64,000 nt of DNA. It comes from Salinibacterium sp. (GTDB lineage: Bacteria > Actinomycetota > Actinomycetes > Actinomycetales > Microbacteriaceae). How positions within the stretch are numbered: the stretch's first letter is position 1; each line of letters starts with the position of its first letter. The stretch covers positions 1-64,000 of the forward strand of contig JADGNA010000023.1 of NCBI GenBank assembly GCA_015234465.1, written 5' to 3'. The notes below the pieces were generated by a model, which was not told where the DNA came from, did not search any database, and was given only the letters and a program-made list of their open reading frames with translations. The translations under genes and the position numbers were made by a program. Of the stretch, positions 1-7,614 are shown piece after piece.

Positions 1-16
1 CGGTAACCCAACACGC
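1..16. repeat. Partial duplicate of the tRNA-Ser internal segment
   Basis: Bases 1-16 match bases 61-76 inside tRNA-Ser at 15 of 16 positions. The copied part is the anticodon-stem/variable-arm junction, not the 3' end that integrases normally duplicate, so it is more likely a decayed second tRNA or a local duplication than an attachment site. The window edge hides the rest. Confidence 0.45.
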
Positions 17-27
17 GGCGGAAACTG

Positions 28-115
28 TGGCGGAGAATGGGGGATTCGAACCCCCGAGGGCGTTAACCCAACACGCTTTCCAAGCGTGCGCCATAGGCCA
101 CTAGGCGAATTCTCC
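28..115 (-). tRNA. tRNA-Ser (anticodon GGA)
   Basis: Reading the minus strand from 115, a 7-bp acceptor stem (GGAGAAT/ATTCTCC), a long class II variable arm, a T-loop with GTTCGAAT and an anticodon loop with GGA are all visible. The 3' CCA is encoded (28-30). The long variable arm and GGA anticodon give serine. A near-copy of the anticodon-arm/variable-arm junction lies at 1-16, just beyond the 3' end. Confidence 0.95.
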
Positions 116-262
116 TGACGGCTGAGTGCGGTCTCCCGCATCGGCCTCACAAGATCTTACGCGATTTCGGGAGGCCCGAGGTTCGCGCGGTCGTGGGAGC
201 GCATTCGGATGTCTTCTCGCCTACACTCGTGCGATACGTCAACCGGCTAAGGAGCTTGTCTG

Positions 263-1243
263 GTGGCTACCGCTTCTCCCACCGCACCGGGCGCGTCCGC
301 GCCGGCACCTCTTCGTTTCTCGACGGCTCATGTTCCGGCTGCTGAGCGTTTGGCGGCGTGGGAGGAGTACAACGAGCGTGAGCTCTTCGGGCTGCGGGCG
401 TCGACTCATTCGCAGCGGGGGCTTCTTGCGACGCAGACGAACCTTGAGTTGCCGCGTCTGCGCTTCACGGAGATCGCGGGCAATGACCACGTGATCGAGC
501 GCACGCCTCGCAATATCGCCAGCAAGCCTGTTGATTCGGTGATGTTGTGCCTGCTGTTGGAGGGGGATGCGTTCTTCTACCACTCGGATGGCTGTGACAC
601 GTTGACGGCGGGTGACGCGGTCATCTATGACACGGAGCGGCCGTTCATGTATGGCTTCTCGTCTGCGATGCGGCAGGTGATCCTTGAGTTGCCGCGTGCG
701 GTCTTCCAGGGCCGGGACAGTTCGGAGTCGGCCTTCCGGCCGCGTGTGCTGAGGCTCACCGATTCGGCGGCGGCGTCGAACTATGCGCGGGCTGCCGCTA
801 CGGCGGTGCGTCGCGCCATGGAGTCGCCCCCTGACGATGTGGTGGCGCTGGAGGATTCGATGCTAGAGCTGTTTGGGCTCATCTCGGGGCAGTCGCCCCA
901 TGCGGCGAGCACCGGTTATCTCCTGGCGGCGAAGGATTTCGTGCGCCGCTACCTCGGCGAGTCTGACCTGTCGCTGTCGCGCATCGCGCGTGCGGTGGGC
1001 CTGAGCGAGCGTCACCTGGCGAGGGTCTTTGCCGATGCTGGCCTGACGGTCGCAACGTTCGTCATGGAGGCACGGCTGGCGCGGGCTCGCGAGCTGCTGT
1101 CGGTGTCGTCGCCGTCGGCCATGCCGGTGGCGGGGGTTGCGGCCTCTGTCGGTTTCGTGTCGCCAGCCCATTTCTCGCGGGCCTTCAAGGCTCGATTCGG
1201 ATGCTCGCCGAGTGAGTTCCGGGGAGCGTCGCTGGCGGGCTGA
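263..1243 (+). CDS. AraC-family transcriptional regulator
   Basis: 326 residues. The first ~190 residues look like the AraC-binding-like ligand domain found in FeaR/NphR-type regulators (acidic helix AWEEYNEREL, then a beta-rich core with DTERPF). Residues ~220-322 hold two helix-turn-helix motifs of the AraC/XylS type (LSRIARAVGLSERHLARVF and VAASVGFVSPAHFSRAF). The GTG at 263 is chosen because AAGGAG sits at 249-254. The gene lies upstream of and codirectional with a sugar-type ABC importer and an aldehyde dehydrogenase. FeaR-type regulators commonly control aldehyde dehydrogenases, so it probably activates that operon. The ligand is unknown. Confidence 0.85.
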   Translation: MATASPTAPGASAPAPLRFSTAHVPAAERLAAWEEYNERELFGLRASTHSQRGLLATQTNLELPRLRFTEIAGNDHVIERTPRNIASKPVDSVMLCLLLEGDAFFYHSDGCDTLTAGDAVIYDTERPFMYGFSSAMRQVILELPRAVFQGRDSSESAFRPRVLRLTDSAAASNYARAAATAVRRAMESPPDDVVALEDSMLELFGLISGQSPHAASTGYLLAAKDFVRRYLGESDLSLSRIARAVGLSERHLARVFADAGLTVATFVMEARLARARELLSVSSPSAMPVAGVAASVGFVSPAHFSRAFKARFGCSPSEFRGASLAG

Positions 1244-1436
1244 TCCTTCGGTTTGACCAGGGCGGCCAGTTCGCTTGCCTGTTTCCGCCATGGTGGGGTC
1301 CGCGGATGCGCGCGTGTGCAGTCTGGGGGAGATCACCAGCGGTCGCCGGGGGTAGGCGCGGACATCCGTCGCCGTCTACCGCCGTGTGACGGCTGTTGGG
1401 TCCATCGACGCACCCACACAGTGAAAGGCACGTCCA
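1244..1436 (+). promoter_or_regulatory. Intergenic region probably carrying the AraC-controlled promoter
   Basis: 193 bases separate the regulator from the importer genes. GTGAAAGG (1421-1428) is the ribosome binding site for the ATG at 1437. No convincing -35/-10 pair or clear paired AraC half-sites could be picked out by eye. The promoter is inferred from position only. Confidence 0.35.
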
Positions 1437-2549
1437 ATGACGCACTCCCGTTCCCGGGCCATCGCGGCCATCCTTGCAGCTCCGCTGCTCATCGCGGGGC
1501 TCGCCGCCTGCAGCGAGACCGCCCCTGAGACGGATGCCAGCTCCGGCGGCTCCGTTGACGCTGCATCGCTTGAGCAGATGATGCAGGACTTCCAGGCTCC
1601 TCTCGACGAGGAGGTGCCCTCGAGCTCGCCCGCGATCGCGACCGGCAAGTCCGTCGTCGTCATCCCGTGCACCTACGCTTCCGAGGCGTGTGCGCGCGGC
1701 GCCGATTCCGCCATGGAGGCCGCCGAGCTCCTCGGCTGGGAGACCCGCATGATCGACCCGGGTGGCAACCCGGAGAAGGCTCGCCAGGCGATCGACCAGG
1801 CGATGCAGCTCGGTGCCGACGGCATCATCTTCACGGCCGCGGTCGGTGACCAGATCAACGACAAGCTCGTTGAGGCCCGCGAGGCAGGCATCTTCCTCGT
1901 CAACAGCATGTCGCCCGGCGACGAGCGTTTCGATGTGGACATCACCCCGGATGAGGACGTGTCGGGCAAGATGTCGGCTGCGGCGATCGCCCTCGACAGC
2001 GGCGGCGACGCCAAGATCCTTGTGACGACCGACCCGGCGTTCCCGTCGATCGCGGCGCGCACGGTCGCGTTCGAGAAGTGGCTCCCCGAGCTGTGCCCCG
2101 ACTGCGAGATCGTCGAGACCCTCGAGACCCAGATGTCGCAGCTGCAGTCGGGCCTCCCGCCGCAGATCCAGGCGACGCTCACGGCGAAGCCGCAGATCGA
2201 CTACATCTGGACCCACACGGGCGCCGCGGTGGTCGGCAGCCAGGCCACCGTCGAGCGCAGCGCGAACGGCGACACCATCAAGATGCTGTCCTTCGATGGC
2301 AACTCGGCCAACCTCGACCTCATCATGAATGACAAGAGCCAGTTCCTCGACGTCATCAAGCCGATGGAGTGGGGTGGCTACCTCATGGTCCACCAGATGA
2401 ACCGCCTCTTCCAGGGCGACCTGACGGAGTACGAGATCGTCGACATGCCGAAGCGCCTCGTGACGGCCGACTCGATGCCGGAGCTCCCGTGGACGGGTGA
2501 CTCCGACTGGAAGTCCGGCTTCGAAGAGCTCTGGGCATCCGCCAAGTAA
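1437..2549 (+). CDS. Ribose-type ABC importer substrate-binding lipoprotein
   Basis: 370 residues. A lipoprotein signal peptide ends in the lipobox LAAC with the lipidated Cys at residue 25, so the protein is anchored on the outer face of the membrane. The mature part resembles periplasmic binding protein family 4 (type I fold: alternating beta strands and helices, DGIIFTAAVGDQI, YIWTHTGAAVVG), as in ribose, rhamnose or autoinducer-2 importers. It would deliver ligand to the permease at 4180-5253, powered by the ATPase at 2652-4175. The aldehyde dehydrogenase in the same cluster suggests a ligand that yields an aldehyde, perhaps an aromatic one, rather than a plain sugar. This is inference. 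Confidence 0.85.
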   Translation: MTHSRSRAIAAILAAPLLIAGLAACSETAPETDASSGGSVDAASLEQMMQDFQAPLDEEVPSSSPAIATGKSVVVIPCTYASEACARGADSAMEAAELLGWETRMIDPGGNPEKARQAIDQAMQLGADGIIFTAAVGDQINDKLVEAREAGIFLVNSMSPGDERFDVDITPDEDVSGKMSAAAIALDSGGDAKILVTTDPAFPSIAARTVAFEKWLPELCPDCEIVETLETQMSQLQSGLPPQIQATLTAKPQIDYIWTHTGAAVVGSQATVERSANGDTIKMLSFDGNSANLDLIMNDKSQFLDVIKPMEWGGYLMVHQMNRLFQGDLTEYEIVDMPKRLVTADSMPELPWTGDSDWKSGFEELWASAK

Positions 2550-2557
2550 CAACGGTA

Positions 2558-2634
2558 GCGGGTTGAGTAGGCCCGCCAGGGTCGCATCGAAACCGGGTTT
2601 CGATATGTTCGCTGGCGCTCTCTACTCAACCCGC
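2558..2634. repeat. REP-like palindromic intergenic element
   Basis: A 13-bp outer arm GCGGGTTGAGTAG (2558-2570) pairs perfectly with CTACTCAACCCGC (2622-2634). Inside it, CGCCAG (2574-2579) pairs with CTGGCG (2612-2617), and ATCGAAACC (2586-2594) pairs with GGTTTCGAT (2596-2604). The element sits between the binding-protein and ATPase genes and may stabilise or partly terminate the upstream mRNA, allowing more binding protein than ATPase. A related half-element lies at 16691-16712. Confidence 0.75.
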
Positions 2635-2651
2635 TCGTCAGAAGGAACCCC

Positions 2652-4175
2652 ATGAGCACAGCACTTCGCATCGAGGGTGTCAGCAAGACGTTCGCCGGCC
2701 AGCGTGGACTCTCCGATGTCACCCTCGACATCCCGGCCGGTCAGATCACGGCCCTGCTCGGCATGAACGGCTCGGGCAAGTCGACCCTCATCAAGATCCT
2801 CGCGGGCGTCTATGAGCCCGACACCGGTGGTCGCGCATGGGTGGGGGAGACGGAGCTCTCGCTCCCACTGACCCCCACCGAGTCGCACGACGCGGGTCTC
2901 CGCTTTCTCCACCAGGACCTCGGCCTCGTCGACAGCCTGACCATCGCCGACAACTTCGCTCTCGTCGACCGCTTCTTCGCGCGCGGTATCGTCGGCGCGA
3001 TCAACACCAAGCGGCAGAACGAGCACGCGGCCACGACCCTCGCGCTCTTCGGCATCGACGAGCACCCGGCGACGCTCGTCGGCGAGCTCTCGCCGTCGAC
3101 GCGCACGATGGTGGGCATCGCCCGCGCGTTCCAGGGGGGCGTCGACAGCCTGCGCCGCACCATCCTCGTGCTTGACGAGCCCACCGCCTCGCTCCCCGCG
3201 GAGGAGGTCGACCGGGTGCTCGGGATGCTCGAGCTCCTGCGCGAGAACGGCGGCACCGCCATCTACGTGAGCCACCGCATCGAGGAGGTTCGGCGCATCG
3301 CCGACCGCGTCGCCGTGCTGCGTGACGGGATGCTCGTCGCCGACGAGCCCCTCGGGGCGCGGGACTCGCACGAGATCGTCTCGCTCATCATCGGCCGCCC
3401 CCTGGAGAAGCGCCAGCTCTCCCGCGCGGAGGTGCGCGAGGGGGACAGCGTGCTGGAGGCGCGCGGACTGCGCGGCAACCGCCTGCAGGGGGTTGACCTC
3501 AGCGTTCGAGCCGGCGAGATCGTCGGCATCACGGGACTCATCGGCTGCGGTCGCAGCGAGCTCGTGCGCATGCTCGCGGGGGCGCAGCAGCCCTCCGCAG
3601 GCAGCATGAGGCTCTCCGGCAAGGACTACCGGCCCCGCACCCCGGCGGATGCGATCGCCGAGGGTGTCACCTGTGTGCCTCAGAACCGTCGCACCGAGGG
3701 CGTCGTGCTCGACATGAGTGTCGGCGAGAACCTCACCCTGGGGCGCCTCGAACGGCACACGCGGGCCGGCGTCGTAGACCGCGGGGGTGAGGCTGCGGCA
3801 TCCGAGGCCCTCAGCGAGGCGTTCCTCGTCAAGACGGCCAGCCTCGCCGCGCCCGTGCGCAGCCTGTCGGGCGGCAACCAGCAGAAGGTCGTCGTGGCGC
3901 GTGCCGCCTCCGGCGACGTCTCGGTCGTGCTGCTCGACGAGCCCTCACAGGGGGTGGATGCGCTCGCCAAACAGGAGATCGCCAACATCCTGCGCGCTCT
4001 CGCGGAGCGCGGGGTGGCCGTCGTCGTCGCCTCGACCGACTACGACGACTTCGTCGGACTCGCTGACCGTGTCCTCGTGCTCAACCGCGGGCGCCACGTC
4101 GCCACGCTCGAGGGCGCGGACATCACCGAAGACCGCATCGCTCTGACTTGTACAACCTCGGCGCAAGCCGGCTGA
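2652..4175 (+). CDS. ABC importer ATPase with two nucleotide-binding domains (RbsA/MglA type)
   Basis: 507 residues, the usual length for carbohydrate-importer ATPases with two fused ATPase domains. Domain 1 has Walker A GMNGSGKST and Walker B ILVLDEPTASLP, but its signature is altered (LSPSTRTM instead of an LSxGxxQ form). Domain 2 has the degenerate P-loop GLIGCGRSE typical of this subfamily, a good signature LSGGNQQKV and VVLLDEPSQGVD. It starts 18 bases after the REP-like element and is followed 4 bases later by the permease gene, so the two are cotranscribed. Confidence 0.9.
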   Translation: MSTALRIEGVSKTFAGQRGLSDVTLDIPAGQITALLGMNGSGKSTLIKILAGVYEPDTGGRAWVGETELSLPLTPTESHDAGLRFLHQDLGLVDSLTIADNFALVDRFFARGIVGAINTKRQNEHAATTLALFGIDEHPATLVGELSPSTRTMVGIARAFQGGVDSLRRTILVLDEPTASLPAEEVDRVLGMLELLRENGGTAIYVSHRIEEVRRIADRVAVLRDGMLVADEPLGARDSHEIVSLIIGRPLEKRQLSRAEVREGDSVLEARGLRGNRLQGVDLSVRAGEIVGITGLIGCGRSELVRMLAGAQQPSAGSMRLSGKDYRPRTPADAIAEGVTCVPQNRRTEGVVLDMSVGENLTLGRLERHTRAGVVDRGGEAAASEALSEAFLVKTASLAAPVRSLSGGNQQKVVVARAASGDVSVVLLDEPSQGVDALAKQEIANILRALAERGVAVVVASTDYDDFVGLADRVLVLNRGRHVATLEGADITEDRIALTCTTSAQAG

Positions 4176-4179
4176 CCCA

Positions 4180-5253
4180 GTGAGGCACACCGTGACCACC
4201 ACCACCCGCGGCTCGACCGCAGCCTGGGGCTTCGGCTCCATCATGCGCAACTACGGCATCGCCGTATTCCTCGTGCTCATGATCATCGTCTTCTCCGCGC
4301 TCATGCCCGGCACGTTCGCGTCGGCCGGCAACTTCCGCCAGATCCTCGCCGACCAGGCGGTGCCCGGCATCCTCGCGCTCGCCGTGGTGCTTCCACTTGC
4401 GGCCGGAGAATTCGACCTCTCCGTCGGGGCGAACCTCGGCATCACGACGATCCTCGGCATCACGCTCGCCAGCACGGGAGCACCCCTCATCGTCGTCATC
4501 GCGGCCACGATCCTGGCCGGCGCCCTCATCGGCGCGATCAACGCCTTCATGGTCATCGTCGTCGGGGTCAACGCCTTCGTTGCGACCCTCGCGATGGCGA
4601 CCATCCTGGCCGGCTTCAACCTGCTGCTCACCGGCAGCACGCTCATCATCCACAACTCCGAGGCGTTCTCCGCCATGACGAACACGCGCATCGGCGGCAT
4701 CCAGCTCGTCATCGCCTATTTCGCGGTCATCGCCGTCGTGCTGTGGTTCGTGCTCGAGCGCACCCCGTTCGGCCGTTACCTGCGCGCGACGGGCATGGGA
4801 CGTGATGCCGCGACCCTCTCGGGCGTGCGCACCAAGCGCTACCTCGCCTCGGCGTTCATCGGCGCGGGCCTGCTCGCCGGCATCGCGGGCACCCTCCAGG
4901 CCTCCCGCGCCAGCAATGCGACGCCCGACCTGGGCCCCGAGTTCCTCCTGCCGGCCTACGCGGCCGCCTTCCTCGGCGCCACGGCTATCCGTGCCGGTTA
5001 CTTCAACGTGTGGGGCACGGTCATCGGCGTCTACCTGCTGGCGGTCGGCGCGAACGGCCTCATCATCCTGGGTGCCAAGACGTGGGTGACCCACGTCTTC
5101 AACGGTGTCGCGCTGCTCATCGCGGTCTCCGCGGCGACGCTCGTCACCCGACGCCGCAAGGAGGCCGTGGCGAAGACCCCGCCGACTCCGTCCGGCGGCG
5201 ACGAACCTGCGGCCCCCGCGACAGCGGATGCCCAGACTCGCGTCACAGACTGA
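4180..5253 (+). CDS. Ribose-type ABC importer permease (RbsC-like)
   Basis: 357 residues, rich in hydrophobic segments, with the PLAAGEFDLSVGAN motif typical of the BPD_transp_2 permeases of ribose-type importers. The C-terminal ~35 residues form a Pro/Ala-rich cytoplasmic tail. The GTG/ATG choice is uncertain by a few codons; the reading frame begins 4 bases after the ATPase stop. It forms the membrane channel of the importer, probably as a homodimer because only one permease gene is present. Confidence 0.88.
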   Translation: MRHTVTTTTRGSTAAWGFGSIMRNYGIAVFLVLMIIVFSALMPGTFASAGNFRQILADQAVPGILALAVVLPLAAGEFDLSVGANLGITTILGITLASTGAPLIVVIAATILAGALIGAINAFMVIVVGVNAFVATLAMATILAGFNLLLTGSTLIIHNSEAFSAMTNTRIGGIQLVIAYFAVIAVVLWFVLERTPFGRYLRATGMGRDAATLSGVRTKRYLASAFIGAGLLAGIAGTLQASRASNATPDLGPEFLLPAYAAAFLGATAIRAGYFNVWGTVIGVYLLAVGANGLIILGAKTWVTHVFNGVALLIAVSAATLVTRRRKEAVAKTPPTPSGGDEPAAPATADAQTRVTD

Positions 5254-5313
5254 CACCACCGACCGATCTGCACCATCGAATTGAACCAAGAATCACCACT
5301 AGGGAGTATCACC

Positions 5314-6771
5314 ATGTCGCTGCTCGCCACCTCCTCCTGGCAGGCCAAGATCTATGTCGATGGCTGGACCGACGGCTCAGGCGGCACCATCGCCGTCACG
5401 GAGCCCGCCACCGGCCGCAACCTCGGCAGTGTCGGAGCTGCATCCGTCGATGACGTGCTGAAGGCATCCACCGCGGCGGCCCGTGCGCAGCGCGAGTGGG
5501 CGCTCCGCAAGCCTGAGGAGCGCGCAGCCGTGCTTCGTCGGGCCGGCCAGCTCTTCGAGGAGTACGCGGAGGAGATCCAGGGCTGGATCGTGCGCGAGAC
5601 GGGTGCCATCCCGCCCAAGGGCCAGCTCGAGACCCACATCGCCGCCAACGAGTGCTTCGAGGCATCCGCCCTTCCCGGCCACCCGCATGGCGAGGTGCTC
5701 ACGAGCAACGAGGACCGCTGGTCGTTCGCCCGCCGCCGCCCCGCCGGCGTTGTGAGCGTGATCGCGCCCTTCAACTTCCCGCTCATCCTGTCGATCCGTT
5801 CGGTCGCCCCGGCGATCGCGCTCGGCAACAGTGTGCTCCTCAAGCCGGACCCCCGCACGGCGGTCTCTGGCGGTGTCGTGCTCATGCGCATCTTCGAGGA
5901 GGCGGGGCTGCCAGCGGGTGTGCTGCAGTTGCTTCCTGGCGGGGCGGATGTCGGTGTCGCGGTCTGCGAGGCGCCCGAGGTGCGAGTCATCGCCTTCACC
6001 GGCTCCACGCCTGCGGGCCGCAAGGTCGGCGAGTCGGCGGCTCGCAACCTCAAGCGCGCGCACCTTGAACTGGGCGGCAACAATGCCCTCATCGTGCTGC
6101 CCGGTGCCGACCTTGAGAAGGCCGTCTCGGCGGGTGCCTTCGGTTCCTTCATGCACCAGGGCCAGATCTGCATGACCACCGGCCGTCACCTCGTGCACGA
6201 GAGCATGTACGACGAGTACGTGCGCCTGCTTTCCGAGAAGGCGGAGGGCCTGCCCGTCGGCGACCCCGCCTCGGGCCAGGTCGCGCTCGGGCCGATCATC
6301 GACGAGAAGCAGTGGGATCGCATCGACGGCCTCGTCAAGCAGTCAGTCGAGGCGGGCGCAACGGTGTCCGCTGGTGGTGGTGGCGAGGCCCTGTTCTACC
6401 GCCCCACCGTGCTCTCGGGCATCGACCACACCAACCCCGGCTGGACGGAGGAGATCTTCGGCCCCGTCGCCCCCGTCATGAAGTTCAGCACGATCGATGA
6501 AGCCGTCGAGCTGGCCAACTCGAGCGAGTACGGCCTCTCGGTCGGCATCCTGGGCGACGTGGGGGAGGCGATGAAGATCGCCGACCGCATCAACTCGGGC
6601 AAGATCCACATCAACGAGCAGACCGTCTCCGACGAGGCCAACTCGCCCTTCGGCGGCGTGGGCGCATCCGGCACCGGCTCGCGTGTCGGCGGTGCGACCG
6701 CCAACATCGAGGCCTACACCGAGACCCAATGGCTCACCATGCGCCCGGAGATCGCGATCTACCCGTTCTGA
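5314..6771 (+). CDS. NAD(P)-dependent aldehyde dehydrogenase, benzaldehyde/vanillin dehydrogenase-like
   Basis: 485 residues from the ATG at 5314, which follows GGGAG at 5303-5307; an in-frame upstream start at 5281 lacks a better site. Aldehyde dehydrogenase residues are present: Asn154 (APFNFP), Lys177 (LLKPDP), general base Glu252 (ELGGNN) and nucleophile Cys286 (HQGQICMTTGR). The overall sequence resembles the benzaldehyde/salicylaldehyde dehydrogenase group, which oxidises aromatic aldehydes to acids. It is the last gene of the importer cluster, so it probably acts on an aldehyde derived from the imported compound. The exact substrate cannot be read from the sequence. Confidence 0.85.
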   Translation: MSLLATSSWQAKIYVDGWTDGSGGTIAVTEPATGRNLGSVGAASVDDVLKASTAAARAQREWALRKPEERAAVLRRAGQLFEEYAEEIQGWIVRETGAIPPKGQLETHIAANECFEASALPGHPHGEVLTSNEDRWSFARRRPAGVVSVIAPFNFPLILSIRSVAPAIALGNSVLLKPDPRTAVSGGVVLMRIFEEAGLPAGVLQLLPGGADVGVAVCEAPEVRVIAFTGSTPAGRKVGESAARNLKRAHLELGGNNALIVLPGADLEKAVSAGAFGSFMHQGQICMTTGRHLVHESMYDEYVRLLSEKAEGLPVGDPASGQVALGPIIDEKQWDRIDGLVKQSVEAGATVSAGGGGEALFYRPTVLSGIDHTNPGWTEEIFGPVAPVMKFSTIDEAVELANSSEYGLSVGILGDVGEAMKIADRINSGKIHINEQTVSDEANSPFGGVGASGTGSRVGGATANIEAYTETQWLTMRPEIAIYPF

Positions 6772-6774
6772 GAC

Positions 6775-6814
6775 GCCCACCCGCCCGGGCGTGACTTCGC
6801 TCGGGCGGGTGAGC
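6775..6814 (+). terminator. Hairpin after the aldehyde dehydrogenase gene
   Basis: A 13-base arm at 6775-6787 pairs with 6802-6814 with one mismatch. No U-tract follows. It separates the importer operon from the SRP RNA gene. Confidence 0.6.
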
Positions 6815-6820
6815 ATCCGC

Positions 6821-6826
6821 TAGACT
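6821..6826 (+). promoter_or_regulatory. -10 element of the SRP RNA gene (TAGACT)
   Basis: TAGACT ends 7 bases before the first paired base of the SRP RNA at 6834, the spacing expected for a transcription start at about 6833. Confidence 0.6.
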
Positions 6827-6833
6827 TGTTCAC

Positions 6834-6923
6834 GGCTCCTCGCGTGGCGCCATCCAGGCCAACTCCCCCAGGGCAGAAATGCAGCAAGGGTAACCGGGCT
6901 CTGGCGGGTGCGCGAGGGGTCCT
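6834..6923 (+). ncRNA. ffs: Signal recognition particle RNA, small bacterial type (4.5S-like)
   Basis: The apical SRP core is recognisable: a GGCC(AA) start, asymmetric internal loops with CAGAAATGCAGCAAGGG, and the closing CGGGCTCTGGC side. The ends pair (GGCTCCTCGCG at 6834-6844 with CGCGAGGGGTCC at 6911-6922), giving one hairpin of about 90 nt without an Alu domain. It binds Ffh for cotranslational targeting of membrane proteins. A (GCCCC)n run follows at 6944-6965. Confidence 0.92.
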
Positions 6924-6982
6924 TTGCATTTCTAGGGCTTCGCCCGCCCCGCCCCGCCCCGCCCCGCACCTCGTTTTACCGG

Positions 6983-7029
6983 TGCAATTGACAAGAGATA
7001 TTGCACAAGGACTCTTGTGTAACTAGTCT
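6983..7029 (+). promoter_or_regulatory. Promoter and probable operator of the ArsR-MFS pair
   Basis: A -35 TTGCAC (7001-7006) and -10 TAGTCT (7024-7029) are 17 bp apart, and the -10 ends 6 bases before the ATG at 7036, so the mRNA is probably leaderless. TTGCACAAG (7001-7009) forms an inverted repeat with CTTGTGTAA (7014-7022), 8 of 9 matched, lying between the promoter boxes. A second pair, TGCAAT (6983-6988) and ATTGCA (7000-7005), lies upstream. This layout suits autorepression by the ArsR-type protein. Confidence 0.65.
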
Positions 7030-7035
7030 GACGGC

Positions 7036-7614
7036 ATGGAAGCGAGCTCCGAACGTCGTGTCGTCGCACTCACGAGTGCCAAGCAGATGCGGGCGCTCGC
7101 CCACCCGCTGCGCATGCGGCTCCTTGGGGAGTTGCGCGTCGAGGGCCCCCTCACGGTGGGGCGCCTGTGCGAGATCGTCGACGAGGCGCCGGGCAACGTC
7201 AGCTATCACATGGGCAAGCTCGCCGAGTTCGGCTTTGTCGAGGAAGCTCCCGAACTCGCCACCGACCGGCGTGAACGCTGGTGGCGGGCAGCCCACGACT
7301 TCACGCGCGTGGTTCCTCCCGCGGAGGATGCCGCGGACGAGGAGGTGCAGGCATCCCTCGTCATGCGCCACCAGGTCATCGACAGCTACGCGGCCACCCT
7401 GCACGCCGCCCTCGATGCGAGCGCCAGACAACCGAGGGAGTGGGCCGAAGCCGCCGGAACCTCCGACACGGTCGTGCACCTGACCGCCGAGCAGCTCGCG
7501 GAGGTCTCCGCCGAGCTTCACGACGTGCTGCGCCGCTGGGAAGAGCGCAGTGACCGCACGCGGGATGGTGCCCATCCCGTGCAGCTCATCGTCAGCGCGG
7601 TGCGCCGCCCGTGA
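7036..7614 (+). CDS. ArsR-type winged-helix transcriptional repressor
   Basis: 192 residues. Residues ~10-75 form a winged helix of the ArsR/HTH_20 group (QMRALAHPLRMRLLGELR, then EAPGNVSYHMGKLAEFGFV). The C-terminal half is a predicted helical dimerisation or sensing region without the Cys clusters of metal sensors, so a small-molecule ligand is more likely. The mRNA appears leaderless. Its stop overlaps the MFS start by 4 bases (GTGA), so it almost certainly controls that exporter and its own promoter. Confidence 0.85.
   Translation: MEASSERRVVALTSAKQMRALAHPLRMRLLGELRVEGPLTVGRLCEIVDEAPGNVSYHMGKLAEFGFVEEAPELATDRRERWWRAAHDFTRVVPPAEDAADEEVQASLVMRHQVIDSYAATLHAALDASARQPREWAEAAGTSDTVVHLTAEQLAEVSAELHDVLRRWEERSDRTRDGAHPVQLIVSAVRRP

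Noticed and set aside
1-16. tRNA attachment site of an integrated island
   Set aside because: The copied part is internal to the tRNA, and no integrase or phage gene is present in the window.
1185-2552. 455-codon minus-strand frame opposite the binding-protein gene
   Set aside because: Antisense shadow of a well-supported lipoprotein gene; composition is Arg/Leu/Gly/His-rich without domains.
6941-6970. (GCCCC)n run after the SRP RNA as a CRISPR or regulatory repeat
   Set aside because: It is a short simple-sequence run without spacers or gene context.
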